A stretch of 64,000 bases of DNA from contig CANKXO010000002.1 in the NCBI GenBank assembly GCA_947487765.1, positions 62,001 through 126,000 on the forward strand. Direction: 5' to 3'. Below the pieces are notes generated by a model that was not told where the DNA came from, searched no databases, and saw only the letters and a program-made list of their open reading frames with translations. Positions within the stretch are counted from its first letter, which is position 1. Each line of letters starts with the position of its first letter. A program made the position numbers and the translations under genes. Of this stretch, positions 9,801 to 19,559 are shown piece after piece. Source of the DNA: an uncultured Pseudomonadales bacterium. GTDB lineage: Bacteria; Pseudomonadota; Gammaproteobacteria; Pseudomonadales; Cellvibrionaceae.

Positions 9801-11705
9801 AGCGACAAAAGCATTAGCGAGGATGTCTCGGTATTCACCAGGTTTAATTCCAGGATCATGGGGGAAGGAAACTGTAAAATTATAAATCCAGAAACTCCCA
9901 TGGTTATGCTCAATATTATAAGGGTACTCTTCAATAATCTTAAGACCAAAATTCTCTAATACTGGAATCATATCCGACAAGGATAATTGCTCGCCTTTCT
10001 GATAGATCTTAATTTTCAGTTCACCATGATCAGACGTTAAACTACGGTAAAAACTCAATGACAAATCACATTCGTCATTACTCGCAATCTTTTGCATTCG
10101 ATCGATATCGGCCACAGCAACTCTAGGGTTATTTTCATCGGTATAACCTGCGGGGAAAGCATTGCGATACTGTCGATATAAAGACACACTACGCTCTTCG
10201 CCAAACGCTTCAGTTAATGCAGTTTGCAAGTCTTCATTCCAATCTCGCGACAATTCAACAATTTTCCGTTCCAACATTTCTTGATCGAGAGGGGATTTTA
10301 AAGGCGATTTCACTCTGAAAACAAAGCGGCAACGCGCCAAAGAAGATTCGCTCAACCATGTACTGGTAGTGGAGCTATCCACATCAATATGTTCGGCAAG
10401 TAAATTATAAACTTGCTGAATTAATTGTGAGTTAAGAATATCCCGAGGCGCATAAAAAATAGCAGTAATAAATTTCTTATCAATATTTTCTCTTAGGAAG
10501 AGTTTTACCTTACGTCGCTCTTGAATATAAAGTACATTTAGGCATACATCTAATAAGTGCTGCCCACCTGCTTGAAACAACTCGTCTCGTGGGAATGTAC
10601 CAAGAATATGGGACAACTCTGCATAATTATATGTCTCCGGTGATATTCCTGAATTATTTAATGCTGTTTGTATCCTTCTTCTAACAATTGGGATATCACT
10701 GGCGCTATTAATATAAACGTTATGCTTATACAAGCCCATAAAGCGATAACCGCCTATGATGTTACCTTTGTTATCAAACTTTTTAACAATCACATAATCT
10801 GAATAGGCTGATCGATGCACAGATGACAATTGCCCCGCTTGAGAAAAAATAACCGGCGAATCAACACCGGCCACTTCGAGTTGCTCTCTGGACATGTGTT
10901 CGTATAACTTTGCTTTGTGCTTGTCAAAGTTACGAAACAAACCTAAGCCTGAATTAATCGTTACCTTGTCACTTTTATCGCTAAAGTCATATTCATCGTA
11001 AGCAAGAAAAGTAAAATGGCTCTTTCTTAGCCACTCAAGAAATTCTTTACTTTCGTTAATTGTCTCTGTAGGGAATATTTTCGTATAAACATCTAAGGAA
11101 GAAGAAACATGGTCAATTTGGCTCGCCATTGTTCGATAATCCTGAGCAACCACTTCAACATCTTTAATCGTTTGATCTACGATGCTGCTCAGAGCCTTCA
11201 TATCGTCATTGCGAGAGTGATGATCTATCTCGATGTAGAGCAGTAACTCATCGCTACCTTCTCTTGGGTTTTCTTTATCTTGCTCCTCAAGGCTCCTTAT
11301 CGTGCCATCTTTACCTCTCTCAACAGACAAATAAACATGAAAAATTGTATGCATTTTTATTTTTTGCTGATTTAAGGTATTCCTAACCGAATCAATTAAA
11401 TAGCGAATGTCTTTATTATGTAGGAGTAAAATAGAATGCGGGCTTTGCCAACCGTGCTCTTCAACATTTGGGTTAAAAATAGTGGTTTTACTCGTCGGCT
11501 CAGCTTTTATATGGCGGTATAGCGTTGCCATTAATCCTTTTAGGTCTTCATCTTGATAGTGTTCGATATCTTCGGTGTCTGTGTGCTTGAAAATACCGGA
11601 AATTAGTGTTGAGAAATGTTCGGTGTCTTTTTCTGAGATGTGATTTTTTATTAACTGACTGGTTTCTTCAATTTTCACCTTAGTATGAGGTGTCGCTGTG
11701 GTCAT
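6876..11705 (-). CDS. gdhB: Large NAD-specific glutamate dehydrogenase
   Basis: Catalyses oxidative deamination of glutamate to 2-oxoglutarate with NAD, feeding the TCA cycle during amino-acid catabolism. At 1609 residues it belongs to the very large bacterial class; the Pseudomonas aeruginosa enzyme is of similar size. The N-terminal half contains ACT-like regulatory segments. The catalytic core follows around residues 780-1130: LEGVHLRGGKVARGGLRWSD, VIVPVGAKGGF, GNGMLLSD and NGGIGTYVK. A long helical C-terminal domain completes it. Known relatives are allosterically controlled by amino acids. The gene is monocistronic, with a 336-base AT-rich region upstream and a terminator downstream. Confidence 0.96.
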   Translation of the reverse strand: MTTATPHTKVKIEETSQLIKNHISEKDTEHFSTLISGIFKHTDTEDIEHYQDEDLKGLMATLYRHIKAEPTSKTTIFNPNVEEHGWQSPHSILLLHNKDIRYLIDSVRNTLNQQKIKMHTIFHVYLSVERGKDGTIRSLEEQDKENPREGSDELLLYIEIDHHSRNDDMKALSSIVDQTIKDVEVVAQDYRTMASQIDHVSSSLDVYTKIFPTETINESKEFLEWLRKSHFTFLAYDEYDFSDKSDKVTINSGLGLFRNFDKHKAKLYEHMSREQLEVAGVDSPVIFSQAGQLSSVHRSAYSDYVIVKKFDNKGNIIGGYRFMGLYKHNVYINSASDIPIVRRRIQTALNNSGISPETYNYAELSHILGTFPRDELFQAGGQHLLDVCLNVLYIQERRKVKLFLRENIDKKFITAIFYAPRDILNSQLIQQVYNLLAEHIDVDSSTTSTWLSESSLARCRFVFRVKSPLKSPLDQEMLERKIVELSRDWNEDLQTALTEAFGEERSVSLYRQYRNAFPAGYTDENNPRVAVADIDRMQKIASNDECDLSLSFYRSLTSDHGELKIKIYQKGEQLSLSDMIPVLENFGLKIIEEYPYNIEHNHGSFWIYNFTVSFPHDPGIKPGEYRDILANAFVAVWLGHADNDSFNELVLKAGLTWRQITMLRAYSRYMKQIRMGFSQKYIATSLIDNTEIAKKLIAFFDCRFNFERKRSEKTILRITDQLENLFENVATLSIDKILRQYLELMRATLRTNFFQQGEGNTDYKEYLSFKLDPSEIKNIPLPRPKFEIFVYSPRLEGVHLRGGKVARGGLRWSDRTEDFRTEILGLVKAQQVKNAVIVPVGAKGGFIAKNLPPANERDAFWQEGIACYKLFIRGLLDLTDNVKEGIVIPPKNVVRYDEDDPYLVVAADKGTATFSDIANEISNEYGHWLGDAFASGGSNGYDHKKMGITARGAWVSVQRHFREMGINVQEKPFNVVGIGDMAGDVFGNGMLLSDQIKLVGAFNHLHIFIDPNPDVAESFAERKRLFQLPRSSWQDYNKQLISKGGDIFSRSAKSITLTPEIQTLVNTTLNSVTPSELISLLLKSNVDMLWNGGIGTYVKASSEQHTEVGDKANDGLRVNANELQCKVVGEGGNLGLTQKARIEYGLMGGAIFTDFIDNAAGVDCSDHEVNIKILLDKQVTDGELTEKQRNRRLEEMTESVSQLVLENNYRQTQSIALAYMESSRRVEEHRRIIQYLESTGKLNRALEFLPSDEQLSERKSQQLGLTQAELSILISYVKADMKEALIHLDLEDDNYLSQPVESAFPKELVKSFKDAISSHPLKKEIIATQIANDIFNHMPISFVDRMEQSAGASHTDIAKVYVAAKEIFALEELWASIESLDYKVESDLQYHMMLRVSRLVRRASRWLVRNHRAQLNVATLIKLYQPSIKALRKKLPSLLPEPLREQWQTARDELISMGTPQSLAETLASCEYFYDFLGIIAARNELDKDINIVASGFFALAEKLDLDDFSAHLENKMPTTTHWQALARESLRDDLEWQQRQLTKNMLKFSDCNENNVQEVIESWLAEQKLLTARWKHMMSELNNHNDTDTSILSLAIRELSDLSQATAR

Positions 11706-12041
11706 TAATGCTTCTGCCTTAAAAATGATAGTAACTTATTTATTATTAAAACGTTATCGCTATCAAATATCATAAGAAAGAAGTGGTTAGATAGCCATAT
11801 AACTATAGTGATACAGCAATTGCTATGCCATATTACTCAATGTTAATAATTGATTATGTTTCTATAATTTAAGAAAGAGATTATTATTTATGAAGTTTTT
11901 TGCTAAGAGTTATTATTTTATTAGTATAGGAGTCATAATATAAATTATAGAATGATAACTTATGCCATACCCTTTCAGCAGATTATTTAACTGCCAAAAA
12001 AGAATGCCTAGCAGAGGTTCAGAGAATGCTTCACAACATTA
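11706..12041. other. 336-base intergenic region upstream of gdhB
   Basis: AT-rich sequence between the start of gdhB and the end of the CheC-like gene, both on the minus strand. On the minus strand a TTGATA hexamer at 11766-11761 precedes a very AT-rich stretch, giving a possible gdhB promoter about 50 bases before the ATG, but the -10 element is ambiguous. A 17-codon open frame near 11890 has no supporting evidence. No convincing terminator, tRNA or riboswitch was seen. Confidence 0.35.
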
Positions 12042-12650
12042 TTAACTCAATAAGCGATCTAAGCTACCCGCTAACTTTTGCACTGTGTTATCTGGAAAAA
12101 GTAACATCAAATGGCAGCTAAATGGATAATCTTCCGTGTGATAATAAATCTCTACCGCAACAATTTCCCGAGTACCAATGATAGATCGCATATCAAATAG
12201 TTCAGGCATAATATGACTACCTTCAATCATAGCCTCTTGTCTAACAATGGGCTGCTCAAACATTTCTTCTAAGCGATCAAAGCAAGTATCACTGATGGTA
12301 TTGAATAAATCTTTGAGCAACTGATTATTATCCTCTTCTGTCTCAATCATCCTCTGAGCACAATTCGCCAAATCCTTAATACTCTCATCACTAACAATCA
12401 CCATCGCTCGACAGCTAACATCACCGACTAAGCAATTTTGACTGACAACAGAAGCGGGCAAGCTATCCTCTATTTCATCGAAAGAATCGACGAATTGTGA
12501 AGTATCAATACAACGAATAACGGGAATAGGTAAAGTAACAAAATTTTGGGTTAGTTCCGCCAGTGATTCTGCCGCTGCACCCATAGCAACATTACTGAGT
12601 TCTTGCAGACAATCCCGTTGCTCTTCATTGAGCGGTAACAAAAGGCTCAT
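12042..12650 (-). CDS. CheC-like phosphatase-family protein
   Basis: A 202-residue cytoplasmic protein of the CheC/CheX/FliY group, which dephosphorylate CheY-type response regulators. The first helix has CLQELSNVAMGAAAESLAEL, and a second related helix has KDLFNTISDTCFDRLEEM. These repeated [E/D]-x2-N signatures in two pseudo-symmetric halves are the hallmark of the CheC fold, and the E/N pairs are the expected phosphatase residues. It follows the response-regulator gene after 61 bases on the same strand, so the two probably form a signalling pair. There are no flagellar genes nearby, so a role outside classical chemotaxis is possible. The family assignment is fairly firm; the activity is inferred. 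Confidence 0.8.
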   Translation of the reverse strand: MSLLLPLNEEQRDCLQELSNVAMGAAAESLAELTQNFVTLPIPVIRCIDTSQFVDSFDEIEDSLPASVVSQNCLVGDVSCRAMVIVSDESIKDLANCAQRMIETEEDNNQLLKDLFNTISDTCFDRLEEMFEQPIVRQEAMIEGSHIMPELFDMRSIIGTREIVAVEIYYHTEDYPFSCHLMLLFPDNTVQKLAGSLDRLLS

Positions 12651-12711
12651 TATTTATCACCGATTTAATTTATAGGACAGGAAAAAGGAATTAGTAACGA
12701 CGTGCTTATGA

Positions 12712-13077
12712 CTACATCAACCCATAAGCATTGAGTACATCTGCTAACTTTTCTTTATTAATAGGTTTCTTAATAAAATCTATTGCACCTAGATTTTTAA
12801 CTCTCTCACGAGCCTCAGGCTGAATATCACCGGAAATAACGATGATCATCGCATTAAGGCCTTCATTATAGACATGCTCTAAGACACCATAACCATCCAT
12901 TTCTGGCATGGTCAGGTCTAAAAAGGTCATTTCCCCTTTACCTTCTCGAATAGCACTTAGGCCTTCGACACCATTGGTTGCAAAGGTAATATCGACATCC
13001 CAGTTATCGGGAAGTGACCTAGCCACTTGCTTGCGGGCCATATTAGAGTCATCACAAATAAGTAAAGGTATTGCCAT
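12712..13077 (-). CDS. Single-domain CheY-like response regulator
   Basis: Stand-alone receiver domain of 121 residues with no output domain. The acidic pair is in LLICDDSNMARK, the phosphoacceptor Asp in TFLDLTMPEMDGYGVL (about residue 54), the conserved Ser in MIIVISGD and the Lys in FIKKPINK, so all catalytic positions of a functional receiver are present. The distance between conserved blocks is normal. It is the first gene of a pair with the CheC-like gene, an arrangement that suggests phosphorylation followed by dephosphorylation by its neighbour. The partner kinase is not in this window, though a soluble chemoreceptor lies about 2 kb away at 14.9-17.3 kb. Confidence 0.92.
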   Translation of the reverse strand: MAIPLLICDDSNMARKQVARSLPDNWDVDITFATNGVEGLSAIREGKGEMTFLDLTMPEMDGYGVLEHVYNEGLNAMIIVISGDIQPEARERVKNLGAIDFIKKPINKEKLADVLNAYGLM

Positions 13078-13228
13078 AGCGCTTTATTACATCATTTAAT
13101 TAAGTAGAAACAATCGTATCTCGGCCATATAGGCACTGACAATCTATCCCTAAGTATAGACAGAATCTGTTAATCGTCAGGCTTTTTCATAATAATTGAT
13201 AAAAAATGCTGGTTTTACCCTAAGTTGA

Positions 13229-13257
13229 TTGGGCCAAAAGGTAAATCTGTTTACAAT
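13229..13257 (+). promoter_or_regulatory. Candidate sigma-70 promoter for arsC-wrbA
   Basis: TTGGGC at 13229-13234, a 17-base spacer, then TACAAT at 13252-13257. The predicted start of transcription near 13264 lies before the ATG at 13291, which fits that start and argues against an upstream start at 13225. The call rests on inspection only. Confidence 0.5.
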
Positions 13258-13290
13258 GCGCCTTTATCTCGTAAGGATAGGGCCTTCTAT

Positions 13291-14243
<953 letters not shown>

Positions 14244-14321
14244 AAACAGCTTGTATAAAACACTACTTACTTATAGAGCTACTACTAATTAGCAATCAAA
14301 TAATAGACGAATGAAAGCATT

Positions 14322-14693
14322 ATGATGACAGTAACTACCGATAAGAAAATTAACGCCGCTCTATGGCTCACCTATAGTGCTTATCTTCTCTTATTGGTTG
14401 TCCTGACCTTAGATACTCTAGCAGCCTCTGAACCTTCTTGGGTTATCTGGTCTCTACAAGTTCTACCATTATTATTAATATTACCAGGCATCATTTATAA
14501 GCATTACCGTAGCTATAGCTGGTTGTGCTTTTTAATGTTGGCCTACTTTACCAGTCATGTTGTGCAAGTTTACTCTTCTACTCGAGATCCACACGACTGG
14601 TTTGGACTCGCCGCTACTATTATTGTCTTTATTGCTGCAATGTTTGCCAGCCGCTGGTTACAGCGCTTACAAAAATCTGCAATAAATACATAA
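14322..14693 (+). CDS. DUF2069 inner-membrane protein
   Basis: A 123-residue protein with about four hydrophobic segments (near residues 12-32, 42-57, 65-83 and 93-112). The pattern of short loops and the final SRWLQRLQ fits the DUF2069 family of small gammaproteobacterial membrane proteins. It lies between wrbA and hda, the usual place for this family in Pseudomonas, but here a chemoreceptor gene separates it from hda. Function is unknown. The assignment rests on size, hydrophobicity and synteny. Confidence 0.75.
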   Translation: MMTVTTDKKINAALWLTYSAYLLLLVVLTLDTLAASEPSWVIWSLQVLPLLLILPGIIYKHYRSYSWLCFLMLAYFTSHVVQVYSSTRDPHDWFGLAATIIVFIAAMFASRWLQRLQKSAINT

Positions 14694-14937
14694 GTTTTAA
14701 TAACAAAAATACTATTTATTACGACTTATTCACAACCACTAAACACTCTCCTATGGCGCAATGTTCAGGATGCGCCAAAAAAACTGATTAATTACCTTCC
14801 CAACCTGTTCTTTTTCAATATTCTGCTAGTCTTAACAATTAAGAGATCCTAATTCAATAGGGTTGCTTAGAGTATATTGTTAATATTCACTCTATCTACC
14901 CCCCCATTACACAGACGTTTTTAGTGGAGATTTGGTT

Positions 14938-17331
14938 ATGCTAGGTAAATTACTTAGTGGAATTTTTGGTTCGGCATCAACTAGCAGTTCAGCAGTTCAG
15001 GCATTAGAACAGTGTATTGATGCTGTCGTTTCAATTGACGAAAACAACCATGTTACCTTTTACAATGATGCTGCCGAAAACCTTTGGGGTTATTCACGCA
15101 GCGAAGTCATTGGTAAGAATGTTAAGTTGCTCGTTCCAAAAGCTATTCAAAGTGGCCATGATGAACTGGTTAACCGTAATCGTCGGACAGGTGAAGATAA
15201 AATCGTAGGTACTAGCCGCGATGTTGAAATTGAATGTAAAGATGGCAGTAAAACCTGGTGCAATCTTTCACTATCCAAAGTTCGAATGGGTAACAAAATC
15301 ACTTATACGGCTTTTGTTAAAGATATTTCGGAAGAGCGTCTTAACAGGGAGCGAATTAATCAGACTCTAGAACAAGCAATCGATGCTGTAGTGACGATTG
15401 ATGAAGAGAATTTAGTCACATTTTATAACAGCGCTGCTGAGAAACTCTGGGGGCGCTCACGAGAAGAAGTCATGGGGCAGAATGTTAAAATGCTGGTCCC
15501 ACAAGCCATACAAAGTAATCATGATAATCTTGTCAATGCCAACCGTACAACAGGTATCGATAAAATTGTTGGGACCAACCGAGAAGTGCCTATTGAGCGA
15601 CCTGACGGCGAAGAGTGCTGGGGAAGCCTTTCATTATCGAAAGTCCAAATGGGTGAGAGTATTATTTATACCGCTTTTGTTAAAGACGTAACAGAAGATG
15701 TTAAAAACCGCCGGCAGTTTGAGACCTTATCGTTGGTGGCGAATGAAACCGATAACTCCGTGGTGATTACCGACAAAGATTGTAAAATTCAATATGTAAA
15801 CCCAGGCTTTACTCGTTTAACTGGCTACACAGCTGAAGAAGTCATGGGTAAAAAACCTGGCGATGTGCTTCAAGGCGAATTAACCAGTCAAGACACTAAA
15901 CGTAGAATTCGAGAAAAGCTTAACGCTAACGAACCATTTTATGATGAGATATTAAATTATGATAAGGATGGCAGTACATATTGGATTTCTCTAGCGATTA
16001 ACCCTGTATTTGATGATAAGGGCAATATAGAGCGTTTTATTTCCATTCAGGCGAATGTTACTGAAACAAAAATGAGGTCCGAAGAGTTTAACTATAAATT
16101 AGAAGCCATCGGACGCGCAAATACCGTTATGGAGATGGAACTTGATGGAAAAATCAGTGTAGTGAATGACAACCTTCTCCAAACCATGGGCTATCAAGAC
16201 AAAAACCAATTAGTTGGGCGCCATATTGACGAGATAAGTGATACAAGCGATGAAAATTATCGCAGCATGTGGCAACAGTTAAAATCGGGACAGTTTGTGA
16301 GTGGTGAATTTTTACTTCAGGGTAACCAAGGTAAAGAAGTATGGTTATCAGCCTCTTACAATCCAATCCTCGGTGAGGATGGAAAACCCAATAAATATGT
16401 TATGTACGGTACCGATGTCACCGATCAAAAACAAGCAGTCAACGCGATCAGCAATTGCTTAATCGAAATGGCAAAAGGTGAGCTGACAGCTCGTGTTGAT
16501 GGGGAACTCAAAGGTGAATTCTCTGCTTTACAAGTTGCCTTTAACTCAACCATGGAACGTTTAGAGGATACCGTTAAAAATATTTATCAACTGGCTGACG
16601 AAGTTTCTGGTGTCGCCAATAGCCTAGTTGAAGATAACCAACAACTGAGCGAGCGTTCTGCCAGCACAGCTGCTACTTTAGAAGAAACCGCTGCCGCTAT
16701 TGAAGAGCTTACCAGTACAGCCCAACAAAATGCAGATAATGCGACAGAAGCAAATAAACAAGCCAGTCAATCTGAAAAATCATCGGCAGAAGGACAAAAT
16801 GTTGTTCAACGTGCCGTCGACTCGATGAATAAAATCAATGAGTCCAGTAAGAAAATTACTGACATTATTACGGTTATCAACGAAATATCATTCCAGACCA
16901 ACTTGCTTGCCTTAAACGCAAGTGTGGAAGCTGCTCGCGCAGGTGAACAAGGACGAGGTTTTGCGGTAGTAGCCAGTGAAGTTCGCAACCTATCACAGCG
17001 ATCAGCCAATTCAGCTAAAGAAATCAGTGACTTAATTTCTGACAGTAGCTCTAAAGTCAGTGAGGGAACCGAGCTGGTCAATAATTCCGGTGAAGTGTTA
17101 GGAAATATTAATCAAGCAATTGCTGAGGTCAGTCAAATGATTGCCGATATTACCAATGCCAGCCAAGAGCAATTATCAGGTATTCAACAAATCAACCAAT
17201 CTGTTATGAGCATTGACAAAACAACACAACAAAATGCTGCTATGGTAGAAAAGGCAACCAATTCCAGCAATCAAATGTTGAATAGCGCCAGAAAAATCCG
17301 ACAGGATTTATCATTCTTTAAAGTAGGTTAA
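14938..17331 (+). CDS. Soluble methyl-accepting chemotaxis protein with four PAS domains
   Basis: Cytoplasmic chemoreceptor of 797 residues with no membrane segment. It begins with four PAS domains at roughly residues 22-135, 143-256, 263-378 and 385-495. A short HAMP-like linker follows, then the coiled-coil signalling domain with the conserved hairpin tip [21 protein letters not shown]. The first two PAS domains are close tandem copies with a period of 121 residues. PAS sensors often bind haem, FAD or small ligands and report redox or oxygen state; the ligand is not evident, and the third PAS lacks the LOV cysteine. The ATG at 14938 has GGAG nearby upstream. It is inserted between genes that are neighbours in Pseudomonas. 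Confidence 0.93.
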   Translation: MLGKLLSGIFGSASTSSSAVQALEQCIDAVVSIDENNHVTFYNDAAENLWGYSRSEVIGKNVKLLVPKAIQSGHDELVNRNRRTGEDKIVGTSRDVEIECKDGSKTWCNLSLSKVRMGNKITYTAFVKDISEERLNRERINQTLEQAIDAVVTIDEENLVTFYNSAAEKLWGRSREEVMGQNVKMLVPQAIQSNHDNLVNANRTTGIDKIVGTNREVPIERPDGEECWGSLSLSKVQMGESIIYTAFVKDVTEDVKNRRQFETLSLVANETDNSVVITDKDCKIQYVNPGFTRLTGYTAEEVMGKKPGDVLQGELTSQDTKRRIREKLNANEPFYDEILNYDKDGSTYWISLAINPVFDDKGNIERFISIQANVTETKMRSEEFNYKLEAIGRANTVMEMELDGKISVVNDNLLQTMGYQDKNQLVGRHIDEISDTSDENYRSMWQQLKSGQFVSGEFLLQGNQGKEVWLSASYNPILGEDGKPNKYVMYGTDVTDQKQAVNAISNCLIEMAKGELTARVDGELKGEFSALQVAFNSTMERLEDTVKNIYQLADEVSGVANSLVEDNQQLSERSASTAATLEETAAAIEELTSTAQQNADNATEANKQASQSEKSSAEGQNVVQRAVDSMNKINESSKKITDIITVINEISFQTNLLALNASVEAARAGEQGRGFAVVASEVRNLSQRSANSAKEISDLISDSSSKVSEGTELVNNSGEVLGNINQAIAEVSQMIADITNASQEQLSGIQQINQSVMSIDKTTQQNAAMVEKATNSSNQMLNSARKIRQDLSFFKVG

Positions 17332-17349
17332 GAAAAAGCAGCGCAGTTC

Positions 17350-17381
17350 TTTATCTAGCTTAATATATAAAGCTAGATAAA
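17350..17381 (+). terminator. Terminator hairpin of the chemoreceptor gene
   Basis: Twelve-base perfect stem TTTATCTAGCTT/AAGCTAGATAAA with an eight-base loop, followed on the plus strand by TTTTATAACCTTTT. It begins 19 bases after the chemoreceptor stop codon. Confidence 0.75.
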
Positions 17382-17397
17382 TTTTATAACCTTTTCT

Positions 17398-17433
17398 AAA
17401 CGCATCGATTGTATAGTTACATTCGATGCGTTT
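17398..17433. terminator. Second hairpin between convergent chemoreceptor and hda genes
   Basis: Eleven-base stem AAACGCATCGA/TCGATGCGTTT with a 14-base loop, ending in TTTT on the plus strand and preceded by AAA, so it could act in both directions. It ends four bases before the hda stop codon region, consistent with terminating hda on the minus strand as well. Confidence 0.6.
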
Positions 17434-17437
17434 TACG

Positions 17438-18133
17438 TTATAACTTTAGTATTTTTTTTACAAAAGGAATTGTAAGCTTTTTCTGTTCAGACAAAGATGC
17501 ATGATCCAGTTCTTTAACAACAGAAAATAATTCATTGGTTGACCGCCCTATTCTCTGAAGTAAATAGGCTGCCACTTCATCTGGCAATTGCATTCCTAAT
17601 TTATCTGCGCGAAACTGGATAGCTTGCTGTTTTTCAACATCATCTAGTGACTCTACATGAAATACAACACCCCATTGTAAACGAGACTGCAAGTCTGCCA
17701 GTTGTATAGGTAGAGATCGAAGAGGCAAATGGCTGGCAATCAATAATCGTTTACGACATTCGCGCAAACGATTAAAGAGATGAAATAAGCTTTCTTCCCA
17801 ATCCGCACGCCCAGCTATTGTTTCAAAATCATCGATGCATACCATGTCCAACTGCTCCATCCCTTCCATAATATCTGCAGGTGGATAATCTAATAACTCT
17901 TTTATAGGTAAGTATTGGATAGATAAAAATTCAGCACTATTCTGTACAGCTTCCAATAAATGCGTGACACCACTACCCTTATTACCCCATAAGTAAATAA
18001 AGGGTTCATCAGTATTTGACATAGAAAACTGTTTCAATGCAGTAATGAGGTGTTGATTTGACAAACTGACAAAAAAATTATCAAACGTAGAATCACTTTC
18101 GGGTGATATGGCCAGAGGAATCTGCTTATACAC
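17438..18133 (-). CDS. hda: DnaA regulatory inactivator Hda
   Basis: AAA+ protein homologous to the ATPase domain of DnaA. With the DNA sliding clamp it stimulates hydrolysis of DnaA-ATP, preventing over-initiation of replication. The 231 residues start with QIPLAISPESDSTFDNFF, whose early QxPL segment fits the clamp-binding motif. The P-loop LWGNKGSGVTHLLEA lacks the usual lysine, as in known Hda proteins. Then come LDMVCIDDFETIAGR (Walker B) and LQSRLQWG. Translation appears to start at GTG (18133) with AAGG about nine bases upstream. It is downstream of the DUF2066 gene on the same strand (63-base gap), the Pseudomonas order. Confidence 0.92.
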   Translation of the reverse strand: MYKQIPLAISPESDSTFDNFFVSLSNQHLITALKQFSMSNTDEPFIYLWGNKGSGVTHLLEAVQNSAEFLSIQYLPIKELLDYPPADIMEGMEQLDMVCIDDFETIAGRADWEESLFHLFNRLRECRKRLLIASHLPLRSLPIQLADLQSRLQWGVVFHVESLDDVEKQQAIQFRADKLGMQLPDEVAAYLLQRIGRSTNELFSVVKELDHASLSEQKKLTIPFVKKILKL

Positions 18134-18196
18134 AGCAACAACCTTAAACTAATACACTATTCAAAAATATGTGGGTCAAAAGTATTTCAGGGTAAA

Positions 18197-19351
18197 CTAC
18201 TGCCATAAAAATTCATGGGGCTTTTCAGTAACAGAATCAACTTGAGAAGTTGTCGTTCCATCTTGACCTAGCGACACCGAAATTTCACTCAGCGGCACAG
18301 ACGTTGTAGTTGAAGATTGATTGACACGTTTTAACTTTCTATCAAGCCTTAATGTTGTTAAAAACCTATCGATATCCGTATTGAGATCAGCCCTGATTAA
18401 AAGTTTTGCATTATCGACTTTCGCTACGCTCAACGATTTTACTAAAGGTAATTTTTCAAGGTAGGCCAAAACTTCTGCATAACGAGAAAAATCAGGGACA
18501 TTATTCACTTGAAGCAATACTGATCGTAAATTACCCGACGCACCAGGAGCAACCGCATAAATATCGGCCATAAAATTAGTCACTTTATCGATTATTGATC
18601 TTGCGACTCCTGACTGACTTGCCCCCGAAGCGGTATAGTAAGTCGTTTTACCTCGGTGTAATAAAATAAAGCGCCCTACCCACTTGTTTCGATCCTTACT
18701 AAATCGACCCGCTAAGACTGCATCCGTATCGTAGCGTCGAGAGGCTACACGAATACTTCCCTCATCCATTGCCCACAAACGAGAAACAGACAAAGCAGAA
18801 CGGTCCTCAAGGTCCAAAACAGGATTAGCAATTGGTAAACCTCGATTTTCTGCTGCTGATTTAAGTGCTCGCCCCATCGTGGACTTAGCACTGACATAAC
18901 GTTGGCCATTGCGGTTAATCACTGTCCACACCAAAATATCTGGGCGATTGGATGACCATAAAGGCAATTGAGCATTGCGTAGCAAGCTTTCTAAAGGGGA
19001 TTGGCTAAAGCGCATGACTAAACGAGTGGCAGGTTGATTTGCACCCGCAATGGTTAACGTTTTATCAGTCGTTTGATAGCTATATTCATAAAGGTAAACG
19101 GGTGCATTACGCAGTGCATCACGAACGGCAGGTGCTTGCAGAACCTCTCGGCTACCAGAGAGACGAACCAGTACCGTTGATAAAGCCGTTGCTGCTGCTT
19201 TACGGCGTATCTCAGCCGTCTGATTGACAACTAATACATTAGCACTATAAATATCGACCGTTTTTTCAGCATAACTCGTTACAGACATTAATATCGCGAA
19301 TAGTACCGCTGATACTAAGACAAGCGTTTTAAACCATAGCTTTAACAACAC
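18197..19351 (-). CDS. DUF2066 exported protein
   Basis: A 384-residue protein with a clear signal peptide (hydrophobic core VLVSAVLFAILMSVTSYA, cleavage about residue 28), so it acts in the periplasm or envelope. The mature part begins with VDIYSANVLVVNQTAEIRRKAAATAL and contains VLVRLSGSREVL, the conserved opening of the DUF2066 family. The C-terminal tail is low complexity. GTG at 19351 was taken as the start because it preserves the full signal peptide. It is divergent from purM and upstream of hda, as in Pseudomonas. No biochemical function is known for this family. Confidence 0.82.
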   Translation of the reverse strand: MLLKLWFKTLVLVSAVLFAILMSVTSYAEKTVDIYSANVLVVNQTAEIRRKAAATALSTVLVRLSGSREVLQAPAVRDALRNAPVYLYEYSYQTTDKTLTIAGANQPATRLVMRFSQSPLESLLRNAQLPLWSSNRPDILVWTVINRNGQRYVSAKSTMGRALKSAAENRGLPIANPVLDLEDRSALSVSRLWAMDEGSIRVASRRYDTDAVLAGRFSKDRNKWVGRFILLHRGKTTYYTASGASQSGVARSIIDKVTNFMADIYAVAPGASGNLRSVLLQVNNVPDFSRYAEVLAYLEKLPLVKSLSVAKVDNAKLLIRADLNTDIDRFLTTLRLDRKLKRVNQSSTTTSVPLSEISVSLGQDGTTTSQVDSVTEKPHEFLWQ

Positions 19352-19515
19352 ACAACTCTCTCTTAAAATACTCTCTGATACATGTTTTTATTAAAATAAC
19401 CGCTAAGTGTGACATAACTACTCATCAAAAATCCACATCACTCGCCATAGCAGTACCTATATTGTAAAAGAAGCGTTGAATCGCTACTCAAACCCTACTG
19501 GTAATTGCGACAAAC

Positions 19516-19524
19516 TGATAGAAT
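19516..19524 (+). promoter_or_regulatory. Extended -10 element of the purM promoter
   Basis: TGATAGAAT followed by the GC-rich GGCGGCC forms an extended -10 box (TGn plus TAGAAT at 19519-19524). A -35 hexamer at the right distance is weak. Transcription would start near 19531, leaving a leader of about 30 bases before the ATG at 19560. It supports that start over an upstream TTG at 19476. Confidence 0.45.
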
Positions 19525-19559
19525 GGCGGCCTTTTTTACCCATATTGAACCAGCCTTCT

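Noticed and set aside
11889-11942. 17-codon open frame upstream of gdhB
   Set aside because: Too short, no clear ribosome-binding site, and no sign of attenuator structure or conserved composition.
13225-13290. Upstream start adding 22 residues to ArsC
   Set aside because: It overlaps the candidate promoter, whereas ATG 13291 has a good ribosome-binding site and matches family length.
14725-14790. Hairpin GGCGCA/TGCGCC after the DUF2069 gene as a terminator
   Set aside because: On the plus strand it is followed by A residues, not T, and the minus strand has no gene needing termination there.
15727-16070. Third PAS domain of the chemoreceptor as a LOV photosensor
   Set aside because: The GxNCRFLQ flavin-cysteine motif is absent; the matching loop reads [10 protein letters not shown].
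19476-19559. Upstream TTG start adding 28 residues to PurM
   Set aside because: The extension lies across the predicted promoter and is not typical of the family; ATG 19560 fits better.
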